64,000 bases of DNA, taken from contig NC_018515.1 of assembly GCF_000231385.2 (NCBI RefSeq), positions 1,430,501-1,494,500 on the forward strand, written 5' to 3'. Below the pieces are notes generated by a model. The model was not told where the DNA came from and ran no database searches. It saw nothing but the letters and a program-made list of their open reading frames with translations. The position numbers and the translations under genes were made by a program. The DNA is from Desulfosporosinus meridiei DSM 13257. GTDB lineage: Bacteria; Bacillota; Desulfitobacteriia; Desulfitobacteriales; Desulfitobacteriaceae. Of the stretch, positions 1-8,172 are shown one piece after another. How positions within the stretch are numbered: position 1 is the first letter of the stretch; the number at the start of each line of letters is the position of its first letter.

Positions 1-162
1 ATATCGCTTAAATATTCAAATGCCCATTTGAGACGGCATTCATTGCAGCAGAGCAGGACGTATTGACTACAGATAAAGCAATCCATGTTCGGCTCTATTA
101 TGTTCTTGTCCTAAATTACACTAGGGTACCGTGACTAATCTAATTAAGAGAGGAGAATCTTC

Positions 163-387
163 ATGTTGTTAGTTACAGCAATTTTGTTTCTTACAATCGG
201 TTTATGGTGTGTACTAAAACCAGAAATTGTTGGAATGTTTGATGGGTTTAAAATCAAACCCTCAACTAATCAGTATTATCATAATTACATTAAACGTTAT
301 GGTCTGGCCTTATTTATAGTAGGAATTGGCATGTTAGTGTATGGTTTGTTACCGATTATTTGGGCAGTTCAAATTGGTCACTGGTGA
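163..387 (+). CDS. small two-helix membrane protein, unknown function
   Basis: This 74-residue protein has two hydrophobic segments, at about residues 1-20 and 48-70, joined by a basic, tyrosine-rich loop. That pattern suggests a small integral membrane protein with a hairpin topology. A GAGAGGAG ribosome site lies about 9 bases before the ATG. I do not recognise the family. The next gene, about 110 bases on, is another small membrane-anchored protein, so the two may be cotranscribed, but nothing in the sequence fixes a role. Confidence 0.6.
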   Translation: MLLVTAILFLTIGLWCVLKPEIVGMFDGFKIKPSTNQYYHNYIKRYGLALFIVGIGMLVYGLLPIIWAVQIGHW

Positions 388-498
388 CCAATTTAGAAAG
401 GGTTCCAGAACACCTAGGTCTGCAGTAATCATATGCCTGATTTTGGTGTTTTTGAGGTTTGGATATGTTTCGAACTTAACATAACGAGGGGGAAAAAT

Positions 499-765
499 AT
501 GACCCGAAAAAGAAAATATATCATAGGGATATTATTAATTATTTGGTTTGCTTTTTTACTTACAGACTTCTATTTAGCAAAAGCAAGTAAATCTCCTGTT
601 TTCGCAATCCCGATAGTGGTGTACAAAGATGGCGGTTCAACAGAATACTATGGATTGGGGTACAAGATTATAAAATATGTCAATCTAACTGTGGAGAGGG
701 GCACAGAGGTAACGAAAATGGATTTTGGAACTTGGTTTATGAGATTTTCACCTGTTATTAACTGA
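499..765 (+). CDS. small membrane-anchored protein, unknown function
   Basis: I chose the ATG at 499 rather than the upstream in-frame ATG at 433, because a GAGGGGG ribosome site sits just before 499 and the extra N-terminal residues look unnatural. The 88-residue product starts with a basic stretch followed by one hydrophobic segment at about residues 7-25, giving a single N-terminal anchor or signal. The remaining soluble part contains a short acidic and glycine-rich patch. No family is recognised. Confidence 0.55.
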   Translation: MTRKRKYIIGILLIIWFAFLLTDFYLAKASKSPVFAIPIVVYKDGGSTEYYGLGYKIIKYVNLTVERGTEVTKMDFGTWFMRFSPVIN

Positions 766-835
766 AACTGTTTGGGTGTTTAAACGATTTGCTGGAAGAA
801 TTGCTGTAACCAAAAAGAGAAGAGAGAGATGAAAA

Positions 836-2026
836 ATGACTGATTCCTTTAGAGCTATTCCGGATCAAGCATTTGGTATCAAACCAATTGTACGCATCAG
901 AGACATTGATGCCGTAGTCGACAATTACCTGTTATTTAAGAATAAGGCGGAGAAAACCAATTCTATTTGTGCCGCCGTCTTAAAAGCAGAAGTTCATGGA
1001 CTGCAAATGATTGATGTGGCTCCGGCTTTATACAATGTCGGCGCGAGGTATTTCTTTGTTGCCGAACTCTATGAGGCGATAAGCTTAAGAGAAATCTTGC
1101 CTCAAAAGGATGCCCAAATATATACTCTGGCCGGAATTCTTAGCAATGAAGAACAATACTTCAAAGAATATAACATTATTCCTTGTGTGAATTGTTTAGA
1201 GCAACTGTCCAGATGGAATAAATTTTGCCGGGACAATGGGAAAGGCTCAGTAATCATCCATCTTGATACTCATATGAACCGCCTTGGCTTACTTGATGAT
1301 GAGATCGAAATTTTAAGCAATAATTATCACGAATATCTTTCCGATCTCGAAGTACATTTTTACATGAGTCACTTTTATGATATCAAAGGAAATGATTTCA
1401 CTAATTGCCATAAGCAAATTGAGATCCTGAAAAACTATCTGGCCAAACTTCCCAAAGCGCCAATTACCTTTGCCTGCACTGATAGCGTTATATTGTTGGA
1501 CAATCAACAAGTAAACTTTGATATGATCCGACCAGGGATTGGATTGGTGGGGGGAGCGCCCAATGCGGCTCATCCTATCTCACCTGAAGCAAAGCACACT
1601 ATAGAAATTTACGCCAAAATATCACAGATCAAGAAGATTCCGAAAGGACAAACCGTGGGATATGGAGGGGCATTTGTAACTAAAAGAGATACGAAGATGG
1701 CTCTGGTTCATATTGGGTATAAGGACGGTTACTTAAGAACGTTAAGTGAGCTTGATAGCGATCCCAAAGGGGTGTACATGTGCATCGATGGTTACAGGAC
1801 TCCCGTGATGGGAAAAATATCCCTGGATGCCTCAACCATTGATGTAACCGATGTCCCAGCGGATGTTTTAGCAAATGCCAAGTATGCGGAAGTTGTGGGG
1901 CCTAATGTAGACCTGAAGGTTCTGGCTGATAAATCTGGGTGTTACGAAATTCTTGTAGCTTTGGGCAGAGAAAATAAAAAAGTAAATGATTATACGGTAA
2001 AAGAGTTTAAGCGGATTTTTGGCTGA
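836..2026 (+). CDS. alr: alanine racemase family PLP enzyme
   Basis: This is a fold-type III PLP racemase of 396 residues, close to the usual length for alanine racemase, which interconverts L- and D-alanine for peptidoglycan. The PLP lysine is probably K50 in VLKAEVHG, in the position of the usual KANAYGHG motif, although the sequence around it is divergent. Other family marks are HMNRLG at about 147-152, IRPGIGLVGG at 231-240, VGYGGAF with the likely catalytic tyrosine Y276, GYKDGY at 294-299 and MGKISLD near 325. The changed lysine motif leaves open a racemase with another amino-acid preference. GAGAGAGATG precedes the start. Confidence 0.8.
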   Translation: MTDSFRAIPDQAFGIKPIVRIRDIDAVVDNYLLFKNKAEKTNSICAAVLKAEVHGLQMIDVAPALYNVGARYFFVAELYEAISLREILPQKDAQIYTLAGILSNEEQYFKEYNIIPCVNCLEQLSRWNKFCRDNGKGSVIIHLDTHMNRLGLLDDEIEILSNNYHEYLSDLEVHFYMSHFYDIKGNDFTNCHKQIEILKNYLAKLPKAPITFACTDSVILLDNQQVNFDMIRPGIGLVGGAPNAAHPISPEAKHTIEIYAKISQIKKIPKGQTVGYGGAFVTKRDTKMALVHIGYKDGYLRTLSELDSDPKGVYMCIDGYRTPVMGKISLDASTIDVTDVPADVLANAKYAEVVGPNVDLKVLADKSGCYEILVALGRENKKVNDYTVKEFKRIFG

Positions 2027-2163
2027 AATTTTCTGGATTATGCCCTTTAGATCAAATTGTAGCCAAAATATGAACTGAGATTGTTTCTTTCAAAATGCAA
2101 ATTATTCGTTATAAAAAATACGTCGTAATATAATACTGGCTGCAAAAGCAAAAAGTTGGTTGA

Positions 2164-2844
2164 TCTGACCACCCGCGCTCTTTTGATGCCGTGGTTGCCA
2201 ATCCTCCTTATTCTGCTCATTGGGACAATAGCGAAACGAAATTAAAAGATCCGCGTTTTCGGGACTATGGTAAACTCGCTCCGAAAACTAAGGCGGATTA
2301 TGCCTTCATTTTACACAGTTTATATCACCTGAATGAGAGGGGAATAATGGCCATTGTCTTGCCTCACGGTGTCTTGTTCCGTGGTGCGGCGGAAGGTGCC
2401 ATTCGTCAAACCATCATTGAAAAAAACTACCTGGATACAGTGATTGGGTTGCCTGCCAACTTGTTTTACGGTGTAGGAATTCCAACCACGATTTTAGTAT
2501 TCAAGAAAAATCGTAAAACAAAAGATATCTTCTTTATCGATGCCAGCAACGAATTTGAAAAAGGTAAGAATCAAAATAAACTTACTCATGAAAACATCAA
2601 TAAGATTATTGCAACTTACAAAAATCGTGGGGATGTTGATAAATACGCGCATGTGGCATCACTTGAAGAAATCAAAGAAAACGAGTTTAACTTAAATATT
2701 CCTCGTTATGTGGATACCTCAGAAGAAGAACAAGTCATTGATCTTGATGAGGTGAATAAGCAGCTAGAGCAAGATAAACAAGAAATCGCCGAGCTTGAAG
2801 CAAAGATCAATGAACAGTTGAAATTTTTGGGAATTAATGTGTAG
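2164..2844 (+). pseudogene. hsdM: HsdM, type I restriction methylase, C-terminal fragment
   Basis: The open frame begins right after a stop at 2161-2163 and runs straight into FDAVVANPPYSAHWDN. This contains the NPPY catalytic motif of N6-adenine methyltransferases of type I restriction-modification systems. What remains is the second half of the methylase domain and a C-terminal coiled segment at about residues 185-215. The N-terminal domain and the SAM-binding motif are missing, so this is a truncated gene. No intact hsdS or hsdR lies nearby. A second, much shorter copy of the extreme C-terminus is at 14232-14276. Confidence 0.8.
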
Positions 2845-3022
2845 GAATTTGCTTGGAAGGTTCAAGGATATGGTTTCTTAACTCTTTTCCATTGATGTTG
2901 CGTAGGGAAATTCTCTTCAACCAAGGAACGGGTAGGGCCTCGCGACAAATCATCAGAGCGAGAAGTTCATAAGGCGAAGGTGGCGCGTTTCGTCCTGATC
3001 TTCAGAAAATGACGTTTCATTG

Positions 3023-3117
3023 CTATGAAAATAGGAATATCGTTTGGGTGAAAACCTTACAGGAAAGGACCACGGTATAACCATCTTCGCTTGGGTAAAA
3101 GCAAGCGGGGTAAATTA
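3023..3117. repeat. deletion derivative of the RelA-like/HicB locus at 10970-12507
   Basis: Bases 3023-3066 match 10970-11018, the region before and at the start of the RelA/SpoT-domain gene. Bases 3058-3117 match about 12443-12500, which is the first 20 codons of hicB on the minus strand. The two parts meet at CAGGAAAG, a sequence present at both matching positions in the intact locus. This is what a deletion between short direct repeats would leave. It is a non-functional scar. Confidence 0.75.
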
Positions 3118-3140
3118 ATTTCACCTTAAAATCATCTTTC

Positions 3141-3227
3141 ATATATTATTATTTCTATACTAAGCTCCTTTCTGTCTTTCCCTACCGAAACGTCAATGAA
3201 TTAGTAGAGGATATGGATAATGCATAA
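3141..3227 (+). pseudogene. possible C-terminal remnant of a UPF0175-type antitoxin
   Basis: An open frame ending in NELVEDMDNA and TAA at 3225-3227 overlaps the start of the DUF3368-type gene by eight bases. UPF0175 small DNA-binding proteins usually sit just upstream of DUF3368 PIN-like proteins as antitoxins and end in a similar acidic stretch. The N-terminal helix-turn-helix part is not visible. The call rests on position and the short acidic tail only. Confidence 0.35.
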
Positions 3228-3715
3228 TCGGATTGTTGTTGTAAATTCTACACCGATTATTGCCTTGTCAGTAATTAATCAATTACTTCTATATTAAAAA
3301 CCTTTATGGTGAGATAATTATTCCAAAAGCTGTACAAGATGAGGTAATGGCTAAAGAGGATTCTATCACACGGCTTGCGCTTGAAGAAGCAGAAGCTTGG
3401 ATAATAACAAAAACGGTTACAAACATTGCGGCAAAGAAATTCTTCAAGGTACAGCTACATGAAGGTGAGGTTGAAGTGATGCTGCTTGGGAAGGAATTAG
3501 AGGCCGATTTACTTGTGATAGATGATTATATAGCACGGGAATACGCCAAATACCTCGACTTTAAGATAACCGGGACATTGGGTGTCATTTTAAGAGCTAA
3601 AGAGAACGGAATTATTAAAAAGGTTAAGCCATTAGTGTTAGATTTAATAGACCATGGAATTTATATAAGTGACAAACTGTATATAGATATCCTAAAAATG
3701 GCTGAGGAAAATTAG
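3220..3715 (+). pseudogene. DUF3368 PIN-like toxin, frameshifted
   Basis: Reading from the ATG at 3220 gives IVVVNSTPIIALSVINQLL, the usual N-terminus of DUF3368 proteins (PIN-like predicted RNases), then hits a stop near 3294. A change of frame in the run TTAAAAACC restores LKNLYGEIIIPKAVQDEV and continues to the typical C-terminus TGTLGVILRAKENG...ISDKLYIDIL. The whole gene is about 160 codons, a normal length. The frameshift disables it unless it is a sequencing error. It probably formed a toxin-antitoxin pair with the UPF0175-like remnant it overlaps. Confidence 0.7.
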
Positions 3716-3779
3716 AAACTGTCATCCACACCTGAAATTGCAAAAATGGCATGTGGAAGCCATAGCTTTGTTTTGGAAA

Positions 3780-3807
3780 TTGACAGTAACGGATTATTCA
3801 TGATAAC
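3780..3807 (+). promoter_or_regulatory. sigma-A-like promoter for the ABC-F leader region
   Basis: TTGACA at 3780-3785 is followed after about 16 bases by a TGATAAC -10-like box at 3801-3807. It lies 45 bases before the leader peptide ORF and is the best promoter candidate for the attenuated ABC-F transcript. Confidence 0.5.
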
Positions 3808-3852
3808 ATGACTTGAACTTAGTTACTTAATTATAAGGAGGACATTTTATCT

Positions 3853-3876
3853 ATGCATTCGATTCGTTTAAGATAA
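3853..3876 (+). CDS. leader peptide MHSIRLR, likely macrolide-sensing
   Basis: A consensus AAGGAGG at 3836-3842 precedes an ATG that opens a seven-codon reading frame, MHSIRLR, and then TAA. The strong ribosome site argues that this tiny frame is translated. The Arg-Leu-Arg motif matches the known +X+ arrest motif at which macrolide-bound ribosomes stall, as in the ErmD leader that begins MTHSMRLR. It lies about 325 bases upstream of the ABC-F start, with hairpins and a terminator between. That is the layout of antibiotic-induced attenuation. Its role as a sensor is inferred. Confidence 0.65.
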   Translation: MHSIRLR

Positions 3877-3942
3877 GCTGGCAATAAAGAAGCGGTAAGA
3901 TCATCCATGGTGGGCTTTTTTGTTGTGCTTATTTTGCGAATT

Positions 3943-4054
3943 GAGACATAGATGGGGAGAAGTGTAACCATTTGAGGTTATACCTTTTGGCCAATGTCTC
4001 TTTGTCGTGATAGGCAGACTAAAGCCCGCACTGCGGATTTTAGTCTGTTTTTTT
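3943..4054 (+). promoter_or_regulatory. transcription attenuator upstream of ABC-F gene
   Basis: Two competing structures are visible. GAGACAT at 3943-3949 can pair with ATGTCTC at 3994-4000. An intrinsic terminator follows at 4015-4054: CAGACTAAA pairs with TTTAGTCTG around an inner CCGC/GCGG stem, then seven T residues. Without induction transcription would stop here, before the resistance gene. Stalling in the leader peptide could shift the fold. The terminator is seen directly; the switching mechanism is inferred from known erm and ABC-F leaders. Confidence 0.7.
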
Positions 4055-4200
4055 ATTGCCCTATATGGAATTGCCGTATTTTTATAAGATGGAGGAACAT
4101 TTATGGATTACATTTTCATCTAGTCCTTCCTGCTCAAATCGCAGGCTTTTCCTGCGAACAGGTAAACGAAAAGATGCGATTTTCGACAGGAGGAAAGATC

Positions 4201-5664
4201 ATGGAATTAATAGTAAAAGCAAAAGACATTCGTTTGGAATATACAGGCCGTGATGTTTTGGATATCGATGAATTGGAATTATACGAATACGACCGCATTG
4301 GTTTGGTGGGAGCAAATGGCGCAGGCAAGAGCTCCTTACTCAAGGTGCTCTTAGGGGAATTAACCCTGCCAGGCTGTAAAATCAATCGTCTGGGCAGGCT
4401 GGCCTATATCCCTCAGTTAGAGGAAGCCATTTTAGAAGAGGTCAAAGATTTTGCCCTCATAGGTAAACTGGGTGCTAGTCAGATAGCAGTACAGACCATG
4501 AGCGGCGGTGAAGAAACAAGGCTTAAAATAGCCCAGGCTCTTTCGGAACAGGTGCATGGCATCTTGGCAGATGAACCAACCAGTCATTTGGACCGTGAAG
4601 GAATGGATTTTTTAATCGGACAGCTGAAATATTTCTCCGGTGCTCTACTCATCATCAGCCATGACCGCTATTTCCTTGATGAGGTGGTTGATAAAATATG
4701 GGAACTGAAAGAGGGAAAAATTACGGAGTACTGGGGTAACTATTCTGATTATCTTCGCCACAAAGGGGAAGAACGCCAAAGCCAGGCTGCAAGATACGAA
4801 CAATTGGTTGCCGAACGGGGTAGATTAGAACGAGCTGCTGAAGAAAAGCGCAAGCAGGCACGTAAACTAGATCAAAAAGCTAAAGGCGCGGCAAAGAAGA
4901 ATAGTTCCGAAAGCGGCGGACGCCTTGGGCATCAGAAAACCATGGGCAGCAAGCAAAAAACACTGTTTAATGCTGCTAAGGCCATGGAACACAGGCTTGC
5001 AGCTTTAGGGGAGGCGGAAGCTCCGGAGAGCATCCGCACCATGCGTTTTCGACAGAGTAAAACTCTTGAACTTCATAACCCCTATCCGATTATGGGTACG
5101 GAAATCAAGAAAAGCTTTGGAGATAAGGTAATATTGGAAAAGACAGCTTTCAGCATCCCCCTGGGGGCGAAAGCAGCACTGACAGGGGGTAATGGTGCAG
5201 GGAAGACAACTTTAATCCAAATGATCTTAAACCGTGAAGAGGGTATCTCAATTTCGCCTAAAGCTGAAATAGGTTACTTTGCCCAAACCGGTTACAAGTA
5301 CAACCGCAATCAGGAAGTCATGGAATTTATGCAGGAGGATTGTGATTACAATATCTCAGAAATCCGTTCCGTTCTGGCCTCCCTGGGCTTTATCCAACAT
5401 GATCTTGGCAAAAGGTTAGCTGTTTTAAGCGGCGGCGAAATGATCAAATTGCAGCTGGCTAAAATGCTCATGGGCAGGTATAATATCCTGTTAATGGACG
5501 AACCCAGCAACTTTCTTGATCTGCCGGGCATAGAGGCTTTGGAGGTACTGATGAAGGGATATGCGGGAACTATTGTGTTTATCACCCATGACCAACGGCT
5601 GCTTGATAATGTGGCGGACATGATTTATGAAATCAAGGATAATAGATTGAACTTAATCCGCTAA
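4201..5664 (+). CDS. ABC-F ribosomal protection protein (Msr/Vga/Lsa type)
   Basis: This is a 487-residue ABC-F ATPase without membrane segments. It has two nucleotide-binding domains: Walker [10 protein letters not shown] at residues 37-45 with signature MSGGE and ADEPTSHLD, and a second Walker [10 protein letters not shown] with signature LSGGE and [10 protein letters not shown] long basic, coiled linker between them, rich in K, R and E, is the part that reaches into the ribosome to dislodge macrolide, lincosamide or streptogramin drugs. I chose the ATG at 4201 because AGGAGG lies just before it; the longer open frame from 3994 runs through the attenuator. Expression is likely attenuation-controlled. 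The exact drug spectrum cannot be read from sequence. Confidence 0.85.
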   Translation: MELIVKAKDIRLEYTGRDVLDIDELELYEYDRIGLVGANGAGKSSLLKVLLGELTLPGCKINRLGRLAYIPQLEEAILEEVKDFALIGKLGASQIAVQTMSGGEETRLKIAQALSEQVHGILADEPTSHLDREGMDFLIGQLKYFSGALLIISHDRYFLDEVVDKIWELKEGKITEYWGNYSDYLRHKGEERQSQAARYEQLVAERGRLERAAEEKRKQARKLDQKAKGAAKKNSSESGGRLGHQKTMGSKQKTLFNAAKAMEHRLAALGEAEAPESIRTMRFRQSKTLELHNPYPIMGTEIKKSFGDKVILEKTAFSIPLGAKAALTGGNGAGKTTLIQMILNREEGISISPKAEIGYFAQTGYKYNRNQEVMEFMQEDCDYNISEIRSVLASLGFIQHDLGKRLAVLSGGEMIKLQLAKMLMGRYNILLMDEPSNFLDLPGIEALEVLMKGYAGTIVFITHDQRLLDNVADMIYEIKDNRLNLIR

Positions 5665-5710
5665 ACTGATTTATCTAAGTTTATGGGATTTGAAAAAGGA
5701 GGAAGATTCT

Positions 5711-5965
5711 ATGGCCGGGCCGGATAAGAAACAACTTTATCCCAATGAAGCGATCAAGACGGTTTGCTATATAAGTAATCTGCCTAAAAGACCTAATGTC
5801 GAGATTGGAGACTATACCTATTATAGCGATAATAAAAAATCTCCGGAGAAGTTTTATGATAATATCGAACACCACTACGAATTCCTGGGGGATAAGCTGA
5901 TCATAGGCAAGTTCTGTGCCATTGCCGAGGGTGTCAAGTTTATCATGAATGGAGCAAACACTTAA
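5711..5965 (+). pseudogene. Vat/XAT-type streptogramin acetyltransferase, truncated
   Basis: An AAGGAGG site precedes the ATG at 5711. The 84 codons match the N-terminal part of xenobiotic (Vat/CatB-like) acetyltransferases: LYPNEAIKTVCYISN, EIGDYTYY, DKLIIGKFCAIAEGVKFIMNGAN. The hexapeptide-repeat left-handed helix begins there, but the frame stops right after MNGANT. The catalytic histidine usually follows MNGAN directly, so the enzyme is lost. It sits 46 bases after the ABC-F gene, so it was probably a resistance partner in the same transcript. Confidence 0.75.
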
Positions 5966-6017
5966 CTAAAAAGCAACTTAAATAAATCTGCCTCTGGTAA
6001 AATGGCAGTAACAATGA

Positions 6018-6056
6018 GACTGCCGGCAGCGCCATAGTTGCCGGCAGTCGGTTTTT
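6018..6056 (+). terminator. intrinsic terminator after the acetyltransferase remnant
   Basis: GACTGCCGGCA at 6018-6028 pairs perfectly with TGCCGGCAGTC at 6039-6049 and is followed by GGTTTTT. It would end the ABC-F/acetyltransferase transcript. Confidence 0.75.
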
Positions 6057-6144
6057 CTGCTGAAAAGCTATAAGCCTCTGAAATAGAGCTGTCCAATGGT
6101 AATAACAATTGTCCCCTTTGCTATTACCCGTATCCTGTATCTTT

Positions 6145-6535
6145 TCACTCTTTGGATAATTTACGCAGCTTAGGGATATCCCTTCCGGTTGAGGCTCCGA
6201 AAAAGCTGCTGTAATCACGGTAAACTGAGAATCACTGATATACCCTACCATTCTGCAGGCGGTTGCTGTATCCATTTGACGGGATGGCATCAGGCGTCTT
6301 GCCAGTGCATTAATCATACCGGCATCGGCATTCACTGCATAACCGGCACTCCATTGCTTCACGGGAGGGAGTCCCTGAAGATAGACCTTAAAATCAGCTC
6401 AGCAATCCTTTGCGGATCTAGGTCCAGCCGGACAGTTAAGAGCGGTTCGGTCTCGCTTGCCTCGATTACCTTCAGGGCAACGGGCAAAGCAACGGCTTTA
6501 AGGATACTAATATTATCTCACGGAGTTTACTATTA
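6145..6535 (-). pseudogene. AraC-family transcriptional regulator, decayed
   Basis: On the minus strand, three pieces of an AraC regulator can be read. ALKVIEASETEPLLTVRLDLDP...AELIL matches the AraC_N domain. AVNADAGMINALARRLM is a little further on, and RMVGYISDSQFT then RDYSSFFGASTGRDIPKLR is the second helix-turn-helix, ending in a stop at 6145-6147. The pieces are split by frame changes, and the section between the sensor domain and the last helices is missing. The N-terminus is also absent beyond about 6535. It is clearly dead. Confidence 0.6.
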
Positions 6536-6654
6536 AAGGTCTGACCGGCGCTGTAAAACAAGACGAGGATTAAATCATGAGAGAGAATAAAACTATGAAG
6601 GAGGCATTATTGCACAGTCTTAAAGGAATCACCGGCAGCTTTAATGAGGAGATT

Positions 6655-6718
6655 AAAAATTCGGCGGTTTTGAGGCTGACTAATTTAGATTAGTCCAGCT
6701 CAAAACCGCCGAATTTTT
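6655..6718. terminator. 20-bp perfect inverted repeat, bidirectional terminator
   Basis: Bases 6655-6674 and 6699-6718 are exact inverted copies, with A/T tracts at the outer ends, so a T-run follows the stem on either strand. It lies just after the stop of the Rpn-type gene (minus strand). A 38-codon frame with no recognised family (6577-6693, plus strand) runs into it. Confidence 0.75.
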
Positions 6719-6724
6719 AAAAAG

Positions 6725-7606
6725 TTAACATATTCCGCTTGCTAATTCCCGTTTGATCTCTAAAATCTTTTCCAATGATAAGCCGGTAATATCAGCAACA
6801 TCTTCCGGAGTGATTCCCTTCAGCAAGGCATTGCGGACCGTCTCAAGTTTGCCTTTCATTTCTCCCTCTTTTAAACCCTCTTTTAAGCCTTCTTTTAGGC
6901 CTTCTTCCCGGCCTTCTTCTCTTAGCCACTGTTCAATCTGGGTCATGCGTAACACCTCCAGTAATCTTTTCTTGTACTCTTCGGGAAGGAATCTGTCTGT
7001 AATTGCCACAATAGCTCCAATAGCGAAGTTTGTGTAGTTACCCGCTGCTGCCTTAGCAAGTTCTGCAGCCTGTATAGCCATCTCGGCTTCCGTTTGCCGG
7101 ATCTTCATTAAAGGCAGAAAGATTAGTTTTAACAAGTCTGCTTCCTGCAGCGGTTCGAATCGCTCAACTTTTGTCTTGATCCTCTGATATTCCTTGTCTC
7201 CATCCATACCTTTAAAATAGACATTGGTAACTCGATAGGTTAAGGATCCCTTCTGCAATACAGCGGGAGCATTTTCAATCCGTCCTGAATATATGATGGC
7301 CGTGTTTACCTCACGGTTATGTCTTTCAACTATTCTAGCCCCATAGTAGGCTACCCGGCGCAGGATATCTTCCGGAACCGTAGTCTGAAACTCCAAGTGC
7401 AACAGAGTCTCATCTGCCAACAGGAAAACAAAGTCAAGTCTCTTTTCCCGCGCTTCTACTATCGGCAGTACCGTGGGCATGATATCTAGAATTTTTGCCG
7501 TCTTCAGGCCAAACGCTTCCAAGGTCTGCTCCTTGAAGATTTCTGCGGTAGCTTTCAAGATGATGTCTTTATTATGTCGGCTAATCTGTGTTTCCAGAGT
7601 TATCAC
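6725..7606 (-). CDS. Rpn-family (PD-(D/E)XK) nuclease/transposase-like protein
   Basis: This 293-residue protein belongs to the Rpn/YhgA-like group of PD-(D/E)XK nucleases linked to recombination. Visible marks are RLDFVFLLADETLLHLEFQT at about residues 55-75, which carries the D and E-x-Q of the nuclease core, and then RRVAYYGARI. Near the C-terminus is a repeat of EEGLKEGLKEG type (about residues 232-250), followed by a short helical tail that recurs in this family (ITGLSLEKILEIK). No ribosome site is strong. Fragments of a related gene are scattered at 41.2, 47.2 and 51.4 kb. Its cellular role is not known. Confidence 0.75.
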   Translation of the reverse strand: MITLETQISRHNKDIILKATAEIFKEQTLEAFGLKTAKILDIMPTVLPIVEAREKRLDFVFLLADETLLHLEFQTTVPEDILRRVAYYGARIVERHNREVNTAIIYSGRIENAPAVLQKGSLTYRVTNVYFKGMDGDKEYQRIKTKVERFEPLQEADLLKLIFLPLMKIRQTEAEMAIQAAELAKAAAGNYTNFAIGAIVAITDRFLPEEYKKRLLEVLRMTQIEQWLREEGREEGLKEGLKEGLKEGEMKGKLETVRNALLKGITPEDVADITGLSLEKILEIKRELASGIC

Positions 7607-7780
7607 CTGCCTTCCTGTAAATATTATACTATAAGAAAAGCGGGGAAACTAACCTTTTCTTCGTTTTATGCAATTGCCTTTATTATGAACAATTCCGGTA
7701 TTGGCACTTCCGGCCCTGCATGGAAAGTACTTGATCCTTGCCCTCATAGACCAGAAGGGCCGGCTTGTATACTTAGCTGA

Positions 7781-7830
7781 TTGACAAAGAAAAGTTTCTT
7801 GGATAATATTATGTTATGCGATATATCGCG
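7781..7830 (+). promoter_or_regulatory. promoter and palindromic operator of padR
   Basis: TTGACA at 7781-7786, a 17-base spacer and TAATAT at 7804-7809 form a near-consensus promoter. GCGATATATCGC, a perfect 12-bp palindrome, lies at 7819-7830 over the expected transcription start. That is where an autorepressing PadR protein would bind. The operator role is inferred from position and symmetry. Confidence 0.7.
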
Positions 7831-7857
7831 ATGCATGATATTAAGGAGAGGGATAAT

Positions 7858-8166
7858 GTGTCCTATTCAGGGGGTCCGATGACGGAGGCAATGTATTATA
7901 TACTCTTAGCCTTAATGAATCCTAATCATGGCTATCAGCTAATGGCAGCCATTGAACAAGTATCCAATGGGCGGATAAAAATGGGGCCGGGAACGTTGTA
8001 TGGCGTTCTCACAAGACTGCAGAAAGATAATCTCATTGAAATCTTAAGTGATGACGGCAGAAGGAAGACCTACGCTATTAAGGAAGAAGGCCGGGCTGCC
8101 CTCAAAGCAGACTATGAAAGGTTAAAAGACATGATTCGGGATGGAAGGCTATTGGAAGAGGGGTGA
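7858..8166 (+). CDS. PadR-family transcriptional repressor
   Basis: I chose the GTG at 7858 because AAGGAG lies nine bases before it; ATG 7879 is another option. The roughly 102-residue product is a short PadR protein: TEAMYYILLALMNPNHGYQLM, then MGPGTLYGVLTRLQKDNLIE (the recognition helix) and GRRKTYAIKEEGRAAL (the wing). It is cotranscribed with the DUF2812 membrane protein six bases downstream, a common pairing in Firmicutes. A palindrome over its own promoter suggests autorepression. The inducing signal is unknown. Confidence 0.88.
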   Translation: MSYSGGPMTEAMYYILLALMNPNHGYQLMAAIEQVSNGRIKMGPGTLYGVLTRLQKDNLIEILSDDGRRKTYAIKEEGRAALKADYERLKDMIRDGRLLEEG

Positions 8167-8172
8167 TTAGAG

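Noticed and set aside
1-162. possible gene end before the first ORF
   Set aside because: No frame has recognisable protein character; I see nothing to annotate here.
3994-4200. N-terminal extension of the ABC-F frame
   Set aside because: It is open by chance across the attenuator; the AGGAGG and the domain start both point to 4201.
5943-6362. 139-codon minus-strand frame as an intact gene
   Set aside because: It only strings together pieces of the decayed AraC regulator in a mixed frame.
6577-6693. 38-codon frame MRENKTMKEALLHSLKG
   Set aside because: It has a weak ribosome site, runs into a terminator stem and matches no family I know; at best a remnant.
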